From Polaribacter marinaquae (lineage in GTDB: Bacteria; Bacteroidota; Bacteroidia; Flavobacteriales; Flavobacteriaceae), in NCBI RefSeq assembly GCF_038019025.1, contig NZ_CP150496.1, positions 1,380,001 through 1,444,000 on the forward strand: 64,000 nucleotides of DNA, given 5' to 3'. The notes under the pieces are model-generated. The model searched no databases and was not told the DNA's origin. It worked only from the letters and a program-made list of their open reading frames with translations. A program made the position numbers and the translations under genes. Positions 10,579 to 19,842 of this stretch are shown here, in pieces (the first letter of the stretch is position 1; every line of letters starts with the position of its first letter).

Positions 10579-12984
10579 ATGATTGTTAATACAGAATTAG
10601 AACAGAAAGGAAATTTATTTCCATCAGAAATAATAAGTTACCAAAAGGATGTAGATACACTTTATTTTAACACAAAAAATGGTGTTGTTTTACAAGTTAC
10701 TGTTGTTAGAGACAGTGTAATTCGTTTTCGATACAGCACAACTGGTAAATTCGAAAATGATTTTTCTTATGGTGTTACTATACACGCTAGCAGAGGATAT
10801 AGTTTTTTAGATGTATCAGAAGATGAAAAAAATTATATCATTACAACATCTAAACTTATCTGTAAAGTAGAAAAACTAAGTTTACAAGTAAAATTGTTCG
10901 ATGCTCTTGACAATAAACTTATTAATGAAGACGAAATTGGTTTTCATTGGGAAGAAAGCTACGAGTTTGGTGGCGACATTGTAAAAATGAGTAAAATCTG
11001 CCAAAAAGGAGAAAGCTTTTATGGTTTAGGTGACAAACCTGTAGAAGTAAATTTAAAAGGAAAACGTTTCGAAAATTGGGCAACAGATTCTTATGCTTTT
11101 GGTAAAAATACAGATCCTATTTATAAAGCAATTCCGTTTTATACAGCAATACAAGACAACAAATCTTACGGAGTTTTCTTTGACAATACTTTTAAAACTC
11201 ATTTTGACTTTGCACATGAAAGAAGAAATGTAGCAAGTTTTTGGGCGCAAGGTGGTGAAATGAATTATTATTTTATCTACGGACCAAAAATGGATGATGT
11301 TGTTAAAAATTATACAGATTTAACAGGTAAACCACATGCATTACCACCGTTATGGGCATTAGGTTTTCATCAATGTAAATGGAGTTATTACCCAGAAAGT
11401 AATGTAAAACAAATCACAAAAACATTTAGAGATTTACAAATTCCTTGTGATGCAATTTATTTAGACATCGATTATATGGATGGTTTTAGATGTTTTACTT
11501 GGGATAAAAATCATTTTCCAGATCCTAAGAGAATGGTGAAAGAATTAGAAGACGATGGTTTTAAAACTGTTGTAATAATAGATCCAGGAATTAAAATAGA
11601 TTTAGAATACGACGTTTTTAAAGAAGCTTTAGACAAAGATTATTTTTGTAAAAGAGCAGACGGACCTTATATGAAAGGTAAAGTTTGGCCTGGTGAATGT
11701 TATTTTCCTGATTATACAAAGCCAGAAGTTAGAGAATGGTGGTCTGGTTTGTTTAAAGAATTGATAGAAGATATTGGTGTAAAAGGAGTTTGGAATGATA
11801 TGAACGAACCTGCAGTAATGGATGTTCCTAACAAATCTTTTCCAAATGATGTACGTCATGATTATGATGGCAACCCTTGTTCTCATAGAAAAGCACACAA
11901 TATTTATGGTACACAAATGGCACGTGCAACTTACCATGGTTTAAAAAAATATGCATATCCAAAAAGACCTTTTGTAATTACAAGATCTGCATATTCTGGT
12001 GCACAACGTTACACATCAACCTGGATGGGAGATAATGTTGCAACTTGGGAACATTTAGCAATTGCAAACAATCAAGCGCAAAGAATGGCAATGTCTGGTT
12101 TTTCTTTTGCCGGAAGTGATATTGGCGGTTTTGCAGAACAACCTCAAGGAGAATTATTTGCTAGATGGATTCAGTTAGGTGTATTTCATGCATTTTGTAG
12201 AGTACATTCTTCTGGAGATCACGGAGATCAAGAACCTTGGGTTTTTGGAACTGAAATAACAGATATTGTTAGAAAATTCGTGGAACTTAGATATCAATTA
12301 TTGCCTTATTTATATACCGCTTTTTGGAAATATATAAATGATGGTAGTCCTATTTTAAAATCTTTGGTTTTATACGATCAAGAAGATACCTCTACACATT
12401 ATAGAAGTGATGAGTTTGTTTACGGAGAACAAATTTTAATTTGTCCAATTATAGAACCGAATGCCAAAGGTAGAAGAATGTATATACCAAGAGGAAAATG
12501 GTATAACTTCTGGACAAACGAAGTTGTAGAAGGTGGTAAAGAAATGTGGGTAGATGCAGATATTGATAGCATGCCAATTTTTATTAAAGAAGGTGCTGTT
12601 ATTCCTAAGTATCCTGTACAACAATATGTAGGTGAAAAAGAATTTGATGAAATAACATTAGATGTTTATTACAAAAAAGGAAAAGAAACCTCTCAATTAT
12701 TTGACGACGCTCACGATGGTTACGACTATAAGAAAGGAAGATTTAGCTTAAGAACTTTTAAAGTTACTGGTAAAAAAGAAGAATTAATTTTACAACAACA
12801 CAAATCTGGAGATTTTGATGCAAACTATCATAGTTTTAAAATCAACTTCCATAATTTACCATTTGCAATTCAATCTGTTCAAATAGATAATGTTGAAATT
12901 GAACTAGACAATATTAATAGTGATAAAAATCAATCTATCACTATAAATAAAGAGTTTACAGAATTACACTTATTTGGAAATTAG
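10579..12984 (+). CDS. Glycoside hydrolase family 31 alpha-glucosidase
   Basis: Releases glucose from the non-reducing ends of alpha-glucans or related oligosaccharides. The 801-aa protein contains the N-terminal beta-sandwich of GH31, the catalytic barrel with WNDMNEPA (nucleophile Asp at about 407), the SYSG-like RSAYSGAQRYTSTWMGDN segment (acid/base Asp at about 485) and GSDIGGF, then C-terminal beta domains. No signal peptide is visible, so it probably acts in the cytoplasm. Placement behind glgACB, in the same direction but behind a hairpin, suggests a role in using storage glucan or imported alpha-glucosides. Xylosidase specificity cannot be excluded from motifs alone. Confidence 0.92.
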   Translation: MIVNTELEQKGNLFPSEIISYQKDVDTLYFNTKNGVVLQVTVVRDSVIRFRYSTTGKFENDFSYGVTIHASRGYSFLDVSEDEKNYIITTSKLICKVEKLSLQVKLFDALDNKLINEDEIGFHWEESYEFGGDIVKMSKICQKGESFYGLGDKPVEVNLKGKRFENWATDSYAFGKNTDPIYKAIPFYTAIQDNKSYGVFFDNTFKTHFDFAHERRNVASFWAQGGEMNYYFIYGPKMDDVVKNYTDLTGKPHALPPLWALGFHQCKWSYYPESNVKQITKTFRDLQIPCDAIYLDIDYMDGFRCFTWDKNHFPDPKRMVKELEDDGFKTVVIIDPGIKIDLEYDVFKEALDKDYFCKRADGPYMKGKVWPGECYFPDYTKPEVREWWSGLFKELIEDIGVKGVWNDMNEPAVMDVPNKSFPNDVRHDYDGNPCSHRKAHNIYGTQMARATYHGLKKYAYPKRPFVITRSAYSGAQRYTSTWMGDNVATWEHLAIANNQAQRMAMSGFSFAGSDIGGFAEQPQGELFARWIQLGVFHAFCRVHSSGDHGDQEPWVFGTEITDIVRKFVELRYQLLPYLYTAFWKYINDGSPILKSLVLYDQEDTSTHYRSDEFVYGEQILICPIIEPNAKGRRMYIPRGKWYNFWTNEVVEGGKEMWVDADIDSMPIFIKEGAVIPKYPVQQYVGEKEFDEITLDVYYKKGKETSQLFDDAHDGYDYKKGRFSLRTFKVTGKKEELILQQHKSGDFDANYHSFKINFHNLPFAIQSVQIDNVEIELDNINSDKNQSITINKEFTELHLFGN

Positions 12985-12994
12985 TTTACTTATA

Positions 12995-13055
12995 CCTGAA
13001 TTCAGGGTTATGTATCCCTGAATTCGGGGATACTAAAATTTCACTGATTTCAGGG
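12995..13055. repeat. Three TGAATTCAGG-type dyads upstream of a promoter
   Basis: Three related palindromic elements: CCTGAATTCAGG (12995-13006, a perfect 12-base palindrome), CCCTGAATTCGGGG (13016-13029) and CTGATTTCAGGG (13044-13055). Their centres are about 22 and 26 bases apart, roughly two helical turns. The third abuts the TTG of the predicted promoter at 13057. They look like repeated operator sites of a dimeric regulator; the regulator is unknown. Confidence 0.5.
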
Positions 13056-13056
13056 A

Positions 13057-13087
13057 TTGTGAGATACTCTTAACTACAATATCTTTG
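13057..13087 (+). promoter_or_regulatory. Promoter upstream of candidate small RNA
   Basis: TTG at 13057-13059 and TATCTTTG at 13080-13087 with a 20-base spacer, a full match to the Bacteroidota consensus. No reading frame of useful length follows before the terminator at 13160-13206. Confidence 0.65.
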
Positions 13088-13093
13088 TAGTGT

Positions 13094-13206
13094 TATTAGA
13101 TCAAATTCCCCCAAATTGTATAATTTATTGGATTTTTTAACGAATATTTGTTTAACACGAAAAAGGCGGTTATTAGTTTGTAATGAACTTTAATCGCTTT
13201 TTTATT
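13094..13206 (+). ncRNA. Candidate small non-coding RNA
   Basis: About 110 bases between a consensus promoter (13057-13087) and a terminator hairpin. The stretch has no start codon leading to a meaningful peptide on the plus strand. The 5' end is set about seven bases after the -7 element and the 3' end at the terminator T run; both are estimates. The upstream dyads suggest regulated expression. It overlaps nothing but converges on the small gene at 13207-13362. Confidence 0.45.
13160..13206 (+). terminator. Terminator of candidate small RNA
   Basis: Stem formed by AAAAAGGCGGTTA and TAATCGCTTTTTT with small mismatches, followed by T residues. The A run on the left arm would let it also act for the convergent small gene. 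Confidence 0.6.
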
Positions 13207-13362
13207 TTACATACTTTCATCGGTACCTAAACTTGCTTTTTCTTTTTTATTACTTTTATAAGCTACTGCAATAATTGCAATCTCTAATAAAAGTAAACCT
13301 ATTTTTGCTTTCTTACTCTTTGTTAACGCAGAAGTTAATCCTATAATTTTTGTAGCTATCAT
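13207..13362 (-). CDS. 51-aa single-pass membrane peptide, unknown function
   Basis: Short frame, read from ATG at 13362 to TAA at 13207. The peptide starts MIATKIIGLTSALTK, has a basic stretch SKKAKIG, one hydrophobic helix (LLLLEIAIIAVAYK, about residues 23-36) and a charged C-terminus KKEKASLGTDESM. The composition (Lys-rich flank plus one helix) is that of a real small membrane protein, and it fills an otherwise unexplained gap. It has a weak -7-like TATCTTTA about 20 bases upstream (13380-13387). I do not recognise a family. Confidence 0.6.
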   Translation of the reverse strand: MIATKIIGLTSALTKSKKAKIGLLLLEIAIIAVAYKSNKKEKASLGTDESM

Positions 13363-13437
13363 AATATTTGTTTTTATGTAAAGATAACTTCAACTTAAAA
13401 ATTAAATTAATTCATATCATTTAAAAAATACCTGAAA

Positions 13438-13474
13438 TAAAAAAGCCTCAGATTTAAATCTAAGGCTTTTTTTT
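13438..13474. terminator. Terminator after prfA
   Basis: Near-perfect hairpin with arms AAAAAAGCCTCAGATTT and AAATCTAAGGCTTTTTT. The minus-strand T run ends prfA, whose stop is at 13492. It is symmetrical and could work in both directions. Confidence 0.85.
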
Positions 13475-13491
13475 ATGAATTAACGATAAAA

Positions 13492-14568
13492 TTAAATTCC
13501 GTCATTTAAACTCTTTAGCTTTTCTGTATTTTCAGCAAGCATTAATTCGTCAATTATTTTCTGAATATCACCGTTTACAATATTTGGTAAATCATATAAA
13601 GACAAACCAATTCTATGATCTGTAACTCTACCTTGTGCATAATTATACGTTCTAATTTTCGCACTTCTATCTCCAGAAGAAACCATAGAACCACGTTTTA
13701 ACGCATCTTCTGCATTTTTCTTTTCTAGCTCCATATCATACAATCTAGAACGTAAAACTTTAAATGCTTTTTCTTTATTTTTATGTTGCGATTTTTGATC
13801 TTGACATTGCGCCACTAAACCTGTAGGAATGTGTGTTAAACGCACTGCAGAATATGTAGTGTTAACAGATTGCCCACCAGGACCAGAAGAACAGAAAAAG
13901 TCTATTCTTACATCTTTCGGATTAATTTCTACATCAAATTCTTCTGCTTCAGGAAAAACCATACATGTTGCTGCAGATGTATGTACTCTACCTTGAGTTT
14001 CTGTTTGCGGAACTCTTTGTACACGATGTACACCCGCTTCAAATTTTAAAGTACCATATACATCATTACCAGAAACCTCAAACTGAATTTCTTTAAAACC
14101 ACCATTTGTTCCTTCAGAATAATCTACAGTAGAAACTTTCCAACCTTTACTTTCGCAATATTTAGAATACATTCTAAATAAATCTCCTGCAAAAATACTT
14201 GCTTCATCTCCACCAGTTCCTGCACGTAATTCTACAACCGCATTTTTAGAATCTTCAGGGTCTTTTGGTATTAATAATATTTTAATTTCCTCTTCTAATT
14301 GAGGAATTCTAACATTAGCTTCTTCAATTTCCATCTTTGCCATTTCGTTCATCTCTGCATCAGAACCGTCGGCTAAAATTTCTTTAGCTTCTTCGATGTT
14401 GTTTGTTAAAGTTTGATATTCATCACCCTTTTTAACCACATCACCTAAATCTTTATATTCTTTCATTAATTGCGCGTAACGCTTTTGATCCATGATAATT
14501 TCTGGCTGAATAATCAAATCAGAAACCTCATCATAACGTTGCTTAACAATTCTTAATTTATCTAACAT
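13492..14568 (-). CDS. prfA: Peptide chain release factor 1
   Basis: Recognises UAA and UAG stop codons and triggers peptide release. The 358-aa protein has the universal GGQ motif at 231-233 ([12 protein letters not shown]), the HRVQRVP segment, the [13 protein letters not shown] motif and the C-terminal [16 protein letters not shown] typical of RF1. Length is normal. It has its own terminator at 13438 and is divergent from the lipoprotein gene at 14663, with a 94-base shared control region. No methyltransferase gene prmC is adjacent. Confidence 0.96.
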   Translation of the reverse strand: MLDKLRIVKQRYDEVSDLIIQPEIIMDQKRYAQLMKEYKDLGDVVKKGDEYQTLTNNIEEAKEILADGSDAEMNEMAKMEIEEANVRIPQLEEEIKILLIPKDPEDSKNAVVELRAGTGGDEASIFAGDLFRMYSKYCESKGWKVSTVDYSEGTNGGFKEIQFEVSGNDVYGTLKFEAGVHRVQRVPQTETQGRVHTSAATCMVFPEAEEFDVEINPKDVRIDFFCSSGPGGQSVNTTYSAVRLTHIPTGLVAQCQDQKSQHKNKEKAFKVLRSRLYDMELEKKNAEDALKRGSMVSSGDRSAKIRTYNYAQGRVTDHRIGLSLYDLPNIVNGDIQKIIDELMLAENTEKLKSLNDGI

Positions 14569-14662
14569 CTTCTACTCTTTTCTTGGATTGCGAATTTACA
14601 ATTTTTATCGGAAAGTTAAATGTTTCGTTTTGAGTATATTTGAATATTTCTAAATTTTAAAA

Positions 14663-15094
14663 ATGAAACCAACACTAATTTTATGCTGTTTCTTAATTAT
14701 TTTTTCTTGTAATAAAGAAAAAACAATATTAGAAAAACCTTCATTTTTAATAGGAAAATGGATTCGAGTAGAAAAAGCAGATAGCACTTTAACATTAGAA
14801 ACTTGGCATAAAAATTTCACAGGAGAAGGGATTACTCTAAAAGGTAAAGACACCACTTTTTACGAACAAATGGAAATTATTAATTTAAAAGATACTTTAT
14901 ATTTAAAAGTTACAGGCGTAAATGAAACTGCTACTCTTTTTAAATTTACAAAACAAACCGACACTTCTTTTATTTGTGAGAATTTAGAAAATGAGTTTCC
15001 CACAAAAATAAAATACTACCTAGAGAACAAACTTTTAAAAGCCGAAGTTTCTAACAACGATTTTAAGATTGATTTCGTTTTTAAGAAAAGATAA
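14663..15094 (+). CDS. Lipoprotein with DUF6265-like domain
   Basis: 143 aa with a short lipoprotein signal (MKPTLILCCFLIIFSC) and lipobox Cys near 16. The mature part holds the GxWxR...TLETW...GKDTTFYEQMEI pattern and FEN/FPTKIKYYL segment seen in the DUF6265 family, thought to form a small beta-barrel or sandwich. A role cannot be assigned. It is expressed away from prfA and ends in a hairpin shared with convergent purM. Confidence 0.72.
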   Translation: MKPTLILCCFLIIFSCNKEKTILEKPSFLIGKWIRVEKADSTLTLETWHKNFTGEGITLKGKDTTFYEQMEIINLKDTLYLKVTGVNETATLFKFTKQTDTSFICENLENEFPTKIKYYLENKLLKAEVSNNDFKIDFVFKKR

Positions 15095-15100
15095 TTCAAT

Positions 15101-15134
15101 AAAAAACTCTAAACGGTAATGTTTAGAGTTTTTA
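15101..15134. terminator. Bidirectional terminator between 14663 gene and purM
   Basis: Perfect stem AAAAACTCTAAAC / GTTTAGAGTTTTT with a six-base loop, between two convergent genes and with A/T runs on both sides. Confidence 0.88.
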
Positions 15135-15158
15135 GTAAAATTTATTTTTTTAATAAGC

Positions 15159-16337
15159 TTAATACTCAAAAGTACCAAACTCACTTTTTATTGTCAGTTT
15201 TTTAGTTTCTGATGCTTCTACTCTACCTACAATTTTAGCATCAACATTAAAAGATTTAGAAATCTCTATAATATTTTCTGCAATTTCCGGAGAAACATAC
15301 ACTTCCATTCTATGACCACAGTTAAATACTTGATACATTTCTTTCCAATCTGTTTTAGATTGTTCTTGTATCAATTTAAACAAAGGTGGTATTTCGAACA
15401 TGTTATCTTTTACAATGTGTAAATTATCTACAAAATGTAAAATTTTAGTTTGCGCTCCGCCAGAACAATGAATCATACCATGCACTTTATCCGAAGAAAA
15501 ATTATTTAAAATTTCTTTAATAATTGGCGCGTATGTTCTTGTTGGAGATAAAACTAATTTACCTGCATCGATAGGAGAATTTTCTACTTTATCTGTTAAT
15601 TTTGTATTACCAGAATACACTAAATCTTCTGGCACAGCCGCGTCAAAGCTTTCTGGATATTTTTCTGCTAAATATTTATGAAAAACATCGTGTCTAGCAG
15701 AAGTTAATCCGTTAGAACCCATTCCGCCATTATATTCAGTTTCATAAGTTGCTTGTCCAAAAGACTCTAAACCAACAATTACATCACCTGCTTTAATATT
15801 TGCATTGTCAATTACATCAGTACGTTTCATTCTTGCAGTTACTGTAGAATCTACAATAATTGTTCGCACCAAATCTCCAACATCTGCAGTTTCTCCTCCT
15901 GTAGAATGAATTGTAACTCCGAATTTCTTTAAATCTTCAATTAATTCTTCGGTACCATTTATAATTGCTGATAAAACTTCACCAGGAATTTTACTTTTAT
16001 TTCGTCCAATAGTAGACGATAACATAATATTATCTGTAGCACCAACACATAATAAATCGTCGATATTCATTATTAATGCATCTTGAGCAATACCTTTCCA
16101 AACAGAAACATCACCAGTTTCTTTCCAATACATGTATGCTAATGAAGATTTTGTACCAGCACCATCTGCGTGCATTATTAAGCAATAGTCATCATCGTTT
16201 GTTAAATAATCTGGCACAATTTTACAAAATGCCTTCGGAAACAAACCTTTATCTATATTTTTAATAGCATTATGTACATCTTCTTTAGATGCAGAAACAC
16301 CTCTTTGTGCGTATCTTTTAGAAACTTCTTTACTCAT
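15159..16337 (-). CDS. purM: Phosphoribosylformylglycinamidine cyclo-ligase (AIR synthase)
   Basis: Fifth step of purine synthesis: ATP-dependent closure of FGAM to aminoimidazole ribotide. Motifs of the PurM/SelD ATP-binding fold are visible: HADGAGTKSSLAYMYW, DALIMNIDDLLCVGA, STGGETADVGD, and VGLESFGQATYETEYNGGMGSNG, with the C-terminal domain ending in VFNCGHRMEVYV. The ATG at 16337 (MSKEVSKRYAQRG) is preferred over an upstream ATG that adds a Gln/His-rich eight-residue tail. This gives 392 aa, close to other Bacteroidota PurM proteins and longer than the E. coli form. Downstream of glnN on the same strand, 70 bases apart. Confidence 0.92.
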   Translation of the reverse strand: MSKEVSKRYAQRGVSASKEDVHNAIKNIDKGLFPKAFCKIVPDYLTNDDDYCLIMHADGAGTKSSLAYMYWKETGDVSVWKGIAQDALIMNIDDLLCVGATDNIMLSSTIGRNKSKIPGEVLSAIINGTEELIEDLKKFGVTIHSTGGETADVGDLVRTIIVDSTVTARMKRTDVIDNANIKAGDVIVGLESFGQATYETEYNGGMGSNGLTSARHDVFHKYLAEKYPESFDAAVPEDLVYSGNTKLTDKVENSPIDAGKLVLSPTRTYAPIIKEILNNFSSDKVHGMIHCSGGAQTKILHFVDNLHIVKDNMFEIPPLFKLIQEQSKTDWKEMYQVFNCGHRMEVYVSPEIAENIIEISKSFNVDAKIVGRVEASETKKLTIKSEFGTFEY

Positions 16338-16407
16338 GTTGTTGTGTTGTTGTTGATGCAAATTTAGTCTTTTGATTAAAAAAAGCCATACTTGTTCTGT
16401 TATATTT

Positions 16408-18591
16408 TTATCTAGTAAATAACAGCTCTCTGTATTTTGTTAAAGGCCAAATATTATCATCTACCATTGTTTCTAATTGATCGCAATGAAAACGAATTTC
16501 TTCGAAAAAAGGTTTTACTTTATTGCAATATTGTTGTGCAGATTTTAACCCATTTTGCTTATTTGCTTTCGATCTTTGTTCTTCCATTTTAATTACCAAA
16601 GCATTAATTTCTGTAATATGGTTAGAAATTACCATAATTAATTCTACTTGCTCTTTGGCTATCTTTTTAAACTCATCTCCAAAAATTTCTTTTAAATTCT
16701 TAGTATTCTCTAATAATGTATTCTGATAAATTATAGCTGTTGGCACAACATGGTTTCTTGCAACATCTGCCAAAACTCTGCTTTCTATTTGCATTCGTTT
16801 GGTGTACTCTTCTAATTTTATTTCGTAACGAGCCTCTACTTCTACTTTACTCATTACATCCATTTCTTCGTATAAGCTTACAACTTTATCCGAAGTAATA
16901 ATTTTTAATGCCTCTGGTGTATTTTTATTATTACTTAATCCTCTTTTTACAGCTTCTTTTTCCCAAGCATCACCGTAACCGTCTCCATCAAATCTAATTT
17001 TTTTAGACTCTTTAATATATTCTCTTAAAACATTAAAGACTGCTTCGTCTTTTTTAAGACTTTTTGTTTCGATTAATTTATCTACTTCAATTTTAAATTC
17101 TTTTAATTGTTTTGCAACAATTGTATTTAAAACAGTCATTGGTCCTGCACAATTTGCAGAAGAACCTACTGCTCTAAACTCAAATTTATTTCCAGTAAAA
17201 GCAAAAGGAGAAGTTCTATTTCTATCAGTATTATCTAATAAAATCTCTGGAATTTTACCAATGATATTTAATTTTAAATCTGTTTTTTCTTGAGGTGATA
17301 ATTTACCTTTAGTAACATTTTCTAATTCATCTAAAACTGCCGATAATTGATTTCCTATAAATACAGAAATTATTGGCGGTGGCGCTTCACTTGCTCCTAA
17401 CCTAAAATCATTTCCTGCAGATACTACAGAAGCTCTTAACAGTTCTTCATATTCGTAAACCGCTTTAATTGTATTTACAAAAAATGTAAGAAATTGTAGG
17501 TTTTTCATCGGCGTTTTACCTGGACTTAGCAAATTTGTACCATTATCTAATGATAAAGACCAGTTGTTATGTTTACCAGAACCGTTAATTCCTGCAAATG
17601 GCTTTTCGTGAAAAAGAACTCTAAAATTATGTCGTTTTGCAACTTTCTGCATAACATCCATCAGTAAAGAATTATGATCTACTGCTAAATTTGCTTCTTC
17701 AAAAATTGGGGCGACTTCAAACTGATTTGGAGCAACTTCATTATGCCTTGTTTTTACAGGAATTCCTAAAAGCATGCACTCTTCTTCTAAATCTTGCATA
17801 AAGCTCATAACTCTCACCGGAATAATACCAAAATAATGATCGTCTAATTGTTGACCCTTTGCAGAAAAATGGCCTAATAATGTTCTACCTGTTAATTGAA
17901 TATCTGGTCTAGACAATGCCAATGCATTATCAACTAAGAAAAATTCTTGCTCCCAACCTAAGGTTGCATTTACCTTGCTAATTGTTTTATCAAAATATTT
18001 ACAAACAGCTGTAGCGTGCGTATCGATGGCTTGTAAAGCTCTTAAAAGTGGAGTTTTATTATCTAAAGCTTCACCTGTATAAGCAACAAAAATAGTAGGT
18101 ATACATAATGTTCTTTCGTAAATAAAAGCAGGCGATGTAGGATCCCAAGCAGTATAACCTCTTGCTTCAAAAGTATTTCTTATACCGCCTGTAGGAAAAC
18201 TAGAAGCATCTGGTTCTTGTTGCACCAATTGTTCTCCGTCAAACTTTTCCATTGCCAAACTACCATTTATAGACTCGAAAAAAGCGTCATGCTTTTCTGC
18301 AGTTGCACCGGTTAATGGCTGAAACCAATGTGTATAATGAGTAGCACCTTTAGACATGGCCCAATCTTTCATGCTAACTGCAACCTGATCTGCAATTTTT
18401 CTATCTATTCTTGTACCATGCTCAATAGCATTCATTACACTTTCATAAGCGGAACGTGTAAGATACTGTTGCATAGCATATTTATTAAACACATTCTGTC
18501 CGAAAAGAGTAGATCTTTTTTCACTTTGTTGTACTTTAATCGGTTTTCTTCTTAAAGTTTCCTGTAAAGCATTGAACCTAATAATTGACAT
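16408..18591 (-). CDS. glnN: Glutamine synthetase, type III
   Basis: ATP-dependent synthesis of glutamine from glutamate and ammonium. At 727 aa it has the length of dodecameric GSIII, common in Bacteroidota and cyanobacteria. Features seen: N-terminal GSIII domain, THWFQPLTGATAEKHD, the E-rich WEQEFFLVD metal-binding motif, MSFMQDLEEECMLLGIPVKTRHNEVAPNQFEVAPIFEEAN, and NGSGKHNNWSLS. The C-terminal half has a long helical extension (about 560-727). It is divergent from a second, unrelated-type glutamine synthetase at 18759, sharing a 167-base control region. Confidence 0.95.
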   Translation of the reverse strand: MSIIRFNALQETLRRKPIKVQQSEKRSTLFGQNVFNKYAMQQYLTRSAYESVMNAIEHGTRIDRKIADQVAVSMKDWAMSKGATHYTHWFQPLTGATAEKHDAFFESINGSLAMEKFDGEQLVQQEPDASSFPTGGIRNTFEARGYTAWDPTSPAFIYERTLCIPTIFVAYTGEALDNKTPLLRALQAIDTHATAVCKYFDKTISKVNATLGWEQEFFLVDNALALSRPDIQLTGRTLLGHFSAKGQQLDDHYFGIIPVRVMSFMQDLEEECMLLGIPVKTRHNEVAPNQFEVAPIFEEANLAVDHNSLLMDVMQKVAKRHNFRVLFHEKPFAGINGSGKHNNWSLSLDNGTNLLSPGKTPMKNLQFLTFFVNTIKAVYEYEELLRASVVSAGNDFRLGASEAPPPIISVFIGNQLSAVLDELENVTKGKLSPQEKTDLKLNIIGKIPEILLDNTDRNRTSPFAFTGNKFEFRAVGSSANCAGPMTVLNTIVAKQLKEFKIEVDKLIETKSLKKDEAVFNVLREYIKESKKIRFDGDGYGDAWEKEAVKRGLSNNKNTPEALKIITSDKVVSLYEEMDVMSKVEVEARYEIKLEEYTKRMQIESRVLADVARNHVVPTAIIYQNTLLENTKNLKEIFGDEFKKIAKEQVELIMVISNHITEINALVIKMEEQRSKANKQNGLKSAQQYCNKVKPFFEEIRFHCDQLETMVDDNIWPLTKYRELLFTR

Positions 18592-18758
18592 ATTGTTATT
18601 TTTTTAAGTCTTTTTTTTACTTTTAAATAAATGACCCCCATTAAAATTAGGGATTAAATTATTTTTTTACAAAATTAGACATTTTACCCCTATTTTTTTT
18701 GATATGTAGGTAAAATATTTCATTTTTGTAATGTTAACATCATACACAATTATTTATT
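18592..18758. promoter_or_regulatory. Divergent control region between two glutamine synthetase genes
   Basis: A 167-base AT-rich region separating glnN and the type II enzyme. It contains C-rich/G-rich blocks unusual for this genome: GACCCCCATTAAAATTAGGGA (imperfect inverted repeat near 18631-18651) and TTTTACCCCTA (near 18681-18691). These may bind a nitrogen-responsive regulator. I could not place either promoter with confidence. Confidence 0.4.
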
Positions 18759-19784
18759 ATGGCAAAAATTAAATTAGAATACATTTGGTTAGATGGTTAT
18801 TACCCTACTCAGAACATGAGAAGTAAAACCAAAGTTGAAGAACATGAAAACTTTCAAGGAACAGTTGAAGAATTAAGTAATTGGTCTTTTGATGGTTCAT
18901 CTACAAAACAAGCTTCTGGAGGTGACTCTGATTGTTTATTAAAGCCTGTTGCAATCTATCCAGATCCAGCGAGAATAAACGGTTATTTAGTTATGACTGA
19001 AGTTTTAAATGCAGACGGAACACCACACGTTTCTAATGGTAGAGCTACAATTGATGATGATGATAACGATTTCTGGTTTGGTTTCGAACAAGAATACTTT
19101 ATTATGGATACGAAAACTCAATTACCTTTAGGTTTCCCTATTGGTGGTTATCCAGCTCCACAAGGAATGTATTACTGTTCTGTAGGTGGAAAAAATACTC
19201 ACGGAAGACTTTTAGTTGAAAAACATGCAGATCTTTGTATTGATGCAGGTTTAAATTTTGAAGGTATCAATCAAGAAGTTGCATCTGGTCAATGGGAGTT
19301 CCAATTATTTGCTAAAGGAGCAAAAAAAGCAGGTGATGAAATCTGGATTGCGCGTTACTTATTAGATAGATTAACTGAACAATATGGTTACTATATCGAT
19401 TATCATCCAAAACCATTAGGAAAAGATATGGATTGGAATGGTTCTGGTATGCACGCAAATTTCTCTAACGAAGTTTTAAGAACTTGTGGTTCTGAAGAAA
19501 TTTATGGTAAAATCTGTGAAGCATTTAGACCAGTTGTAAAAGAACATATTGCTGTTTACGGTGAGTTTAACGACCAACGTTTAACTGGTGATCATGAAAC
19601 TGCATCTATTAACGATTTCTCTTGGGGAATTTCTGATAGAGGAGCATCAATTAGAATACCAATTATTACAGTAGAAAAAGGATGGAAAGGATGGTTAGAA
19701 GACAGAAGACCTGCTTCTAATGGAGATCCATACAAAATTGCTGGTAGAATTATAAAGACTGTAAAGTCTGCAAACATTAGCTAA
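18759..19784 (+). CDS. Glutamine synthetase, type II (eukaryote-like)
   Basis: 341-aa glutamine synthetase with the sequence style of GSII: LEYIWLDGYYPTQNMRSKT, NWSFDGSSTKQASGGDSD, PVAIYPDPAR, the catalytic FGFEQEYFI, NFEGINQEVASGQWEFQ, GSGMHANFS and GDRGASIRIP-type end (ISDRGASIRIPI). It lacks the adenylylation loop of type I enzymes, so control by adenylylation is not expected. It forms a divergent pair with the type III enzyme, so this organism has two structurally different glutamine synthetases side by side. A strong terminator follows. Confidence 0.94.
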   Translation: MAKIKLEYIWLDGYYPTQNMRSKTKVEEHENFQGTVEELSNWSFDGSSTKQASGGDSDCLLKPVAIYPDPARINGYLVMTEVLNADGTPHVSNGRATIDDDDNDFWFGFEQEYFIMDTKTQLPLGFPIGGYPAPQGMYYCSVGGKNTHGRLLVEKHADLCIDAGLNFEGINQEVASGQWEFQLFAKGAKKAGDEIWIARYLLDRLTEQYGYYIDYHPKPLGKDMDWNGSGMHANFSNEVLRTCGSEEIYGKICEAFRPVVKEHIAVYGEFNDQRLTGDHETASINDFSWGISDRGASIRIPIITVEKGWKGWLEDRRPASNGDPYKIAGRIIKTVKSANIS

Positions 19785-19801
19785 GACTAATAATCAAAAC
19801 T

Positions 19802-19831
19802 AAAAAAGCTCGCAAATTGCGAGCTTTTTTT
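19802..19831. terminator. Bidirectional terminator
   Basis: Stem AAAAAAGCTCGCAA / TTGCGAGCTTTTTT with a tiny loop, between the convergent type II glutamine synthetase and the cation exchanger. Confidence 0.9.
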
Positions 19832-19842
19832 ATACCTAATTT

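Noticed and set aside
11053..12624. Several minus-strand frames inside the GH31 gene.
   Set aside because: They overlap a well-supported coding region and have no family-like sequence.
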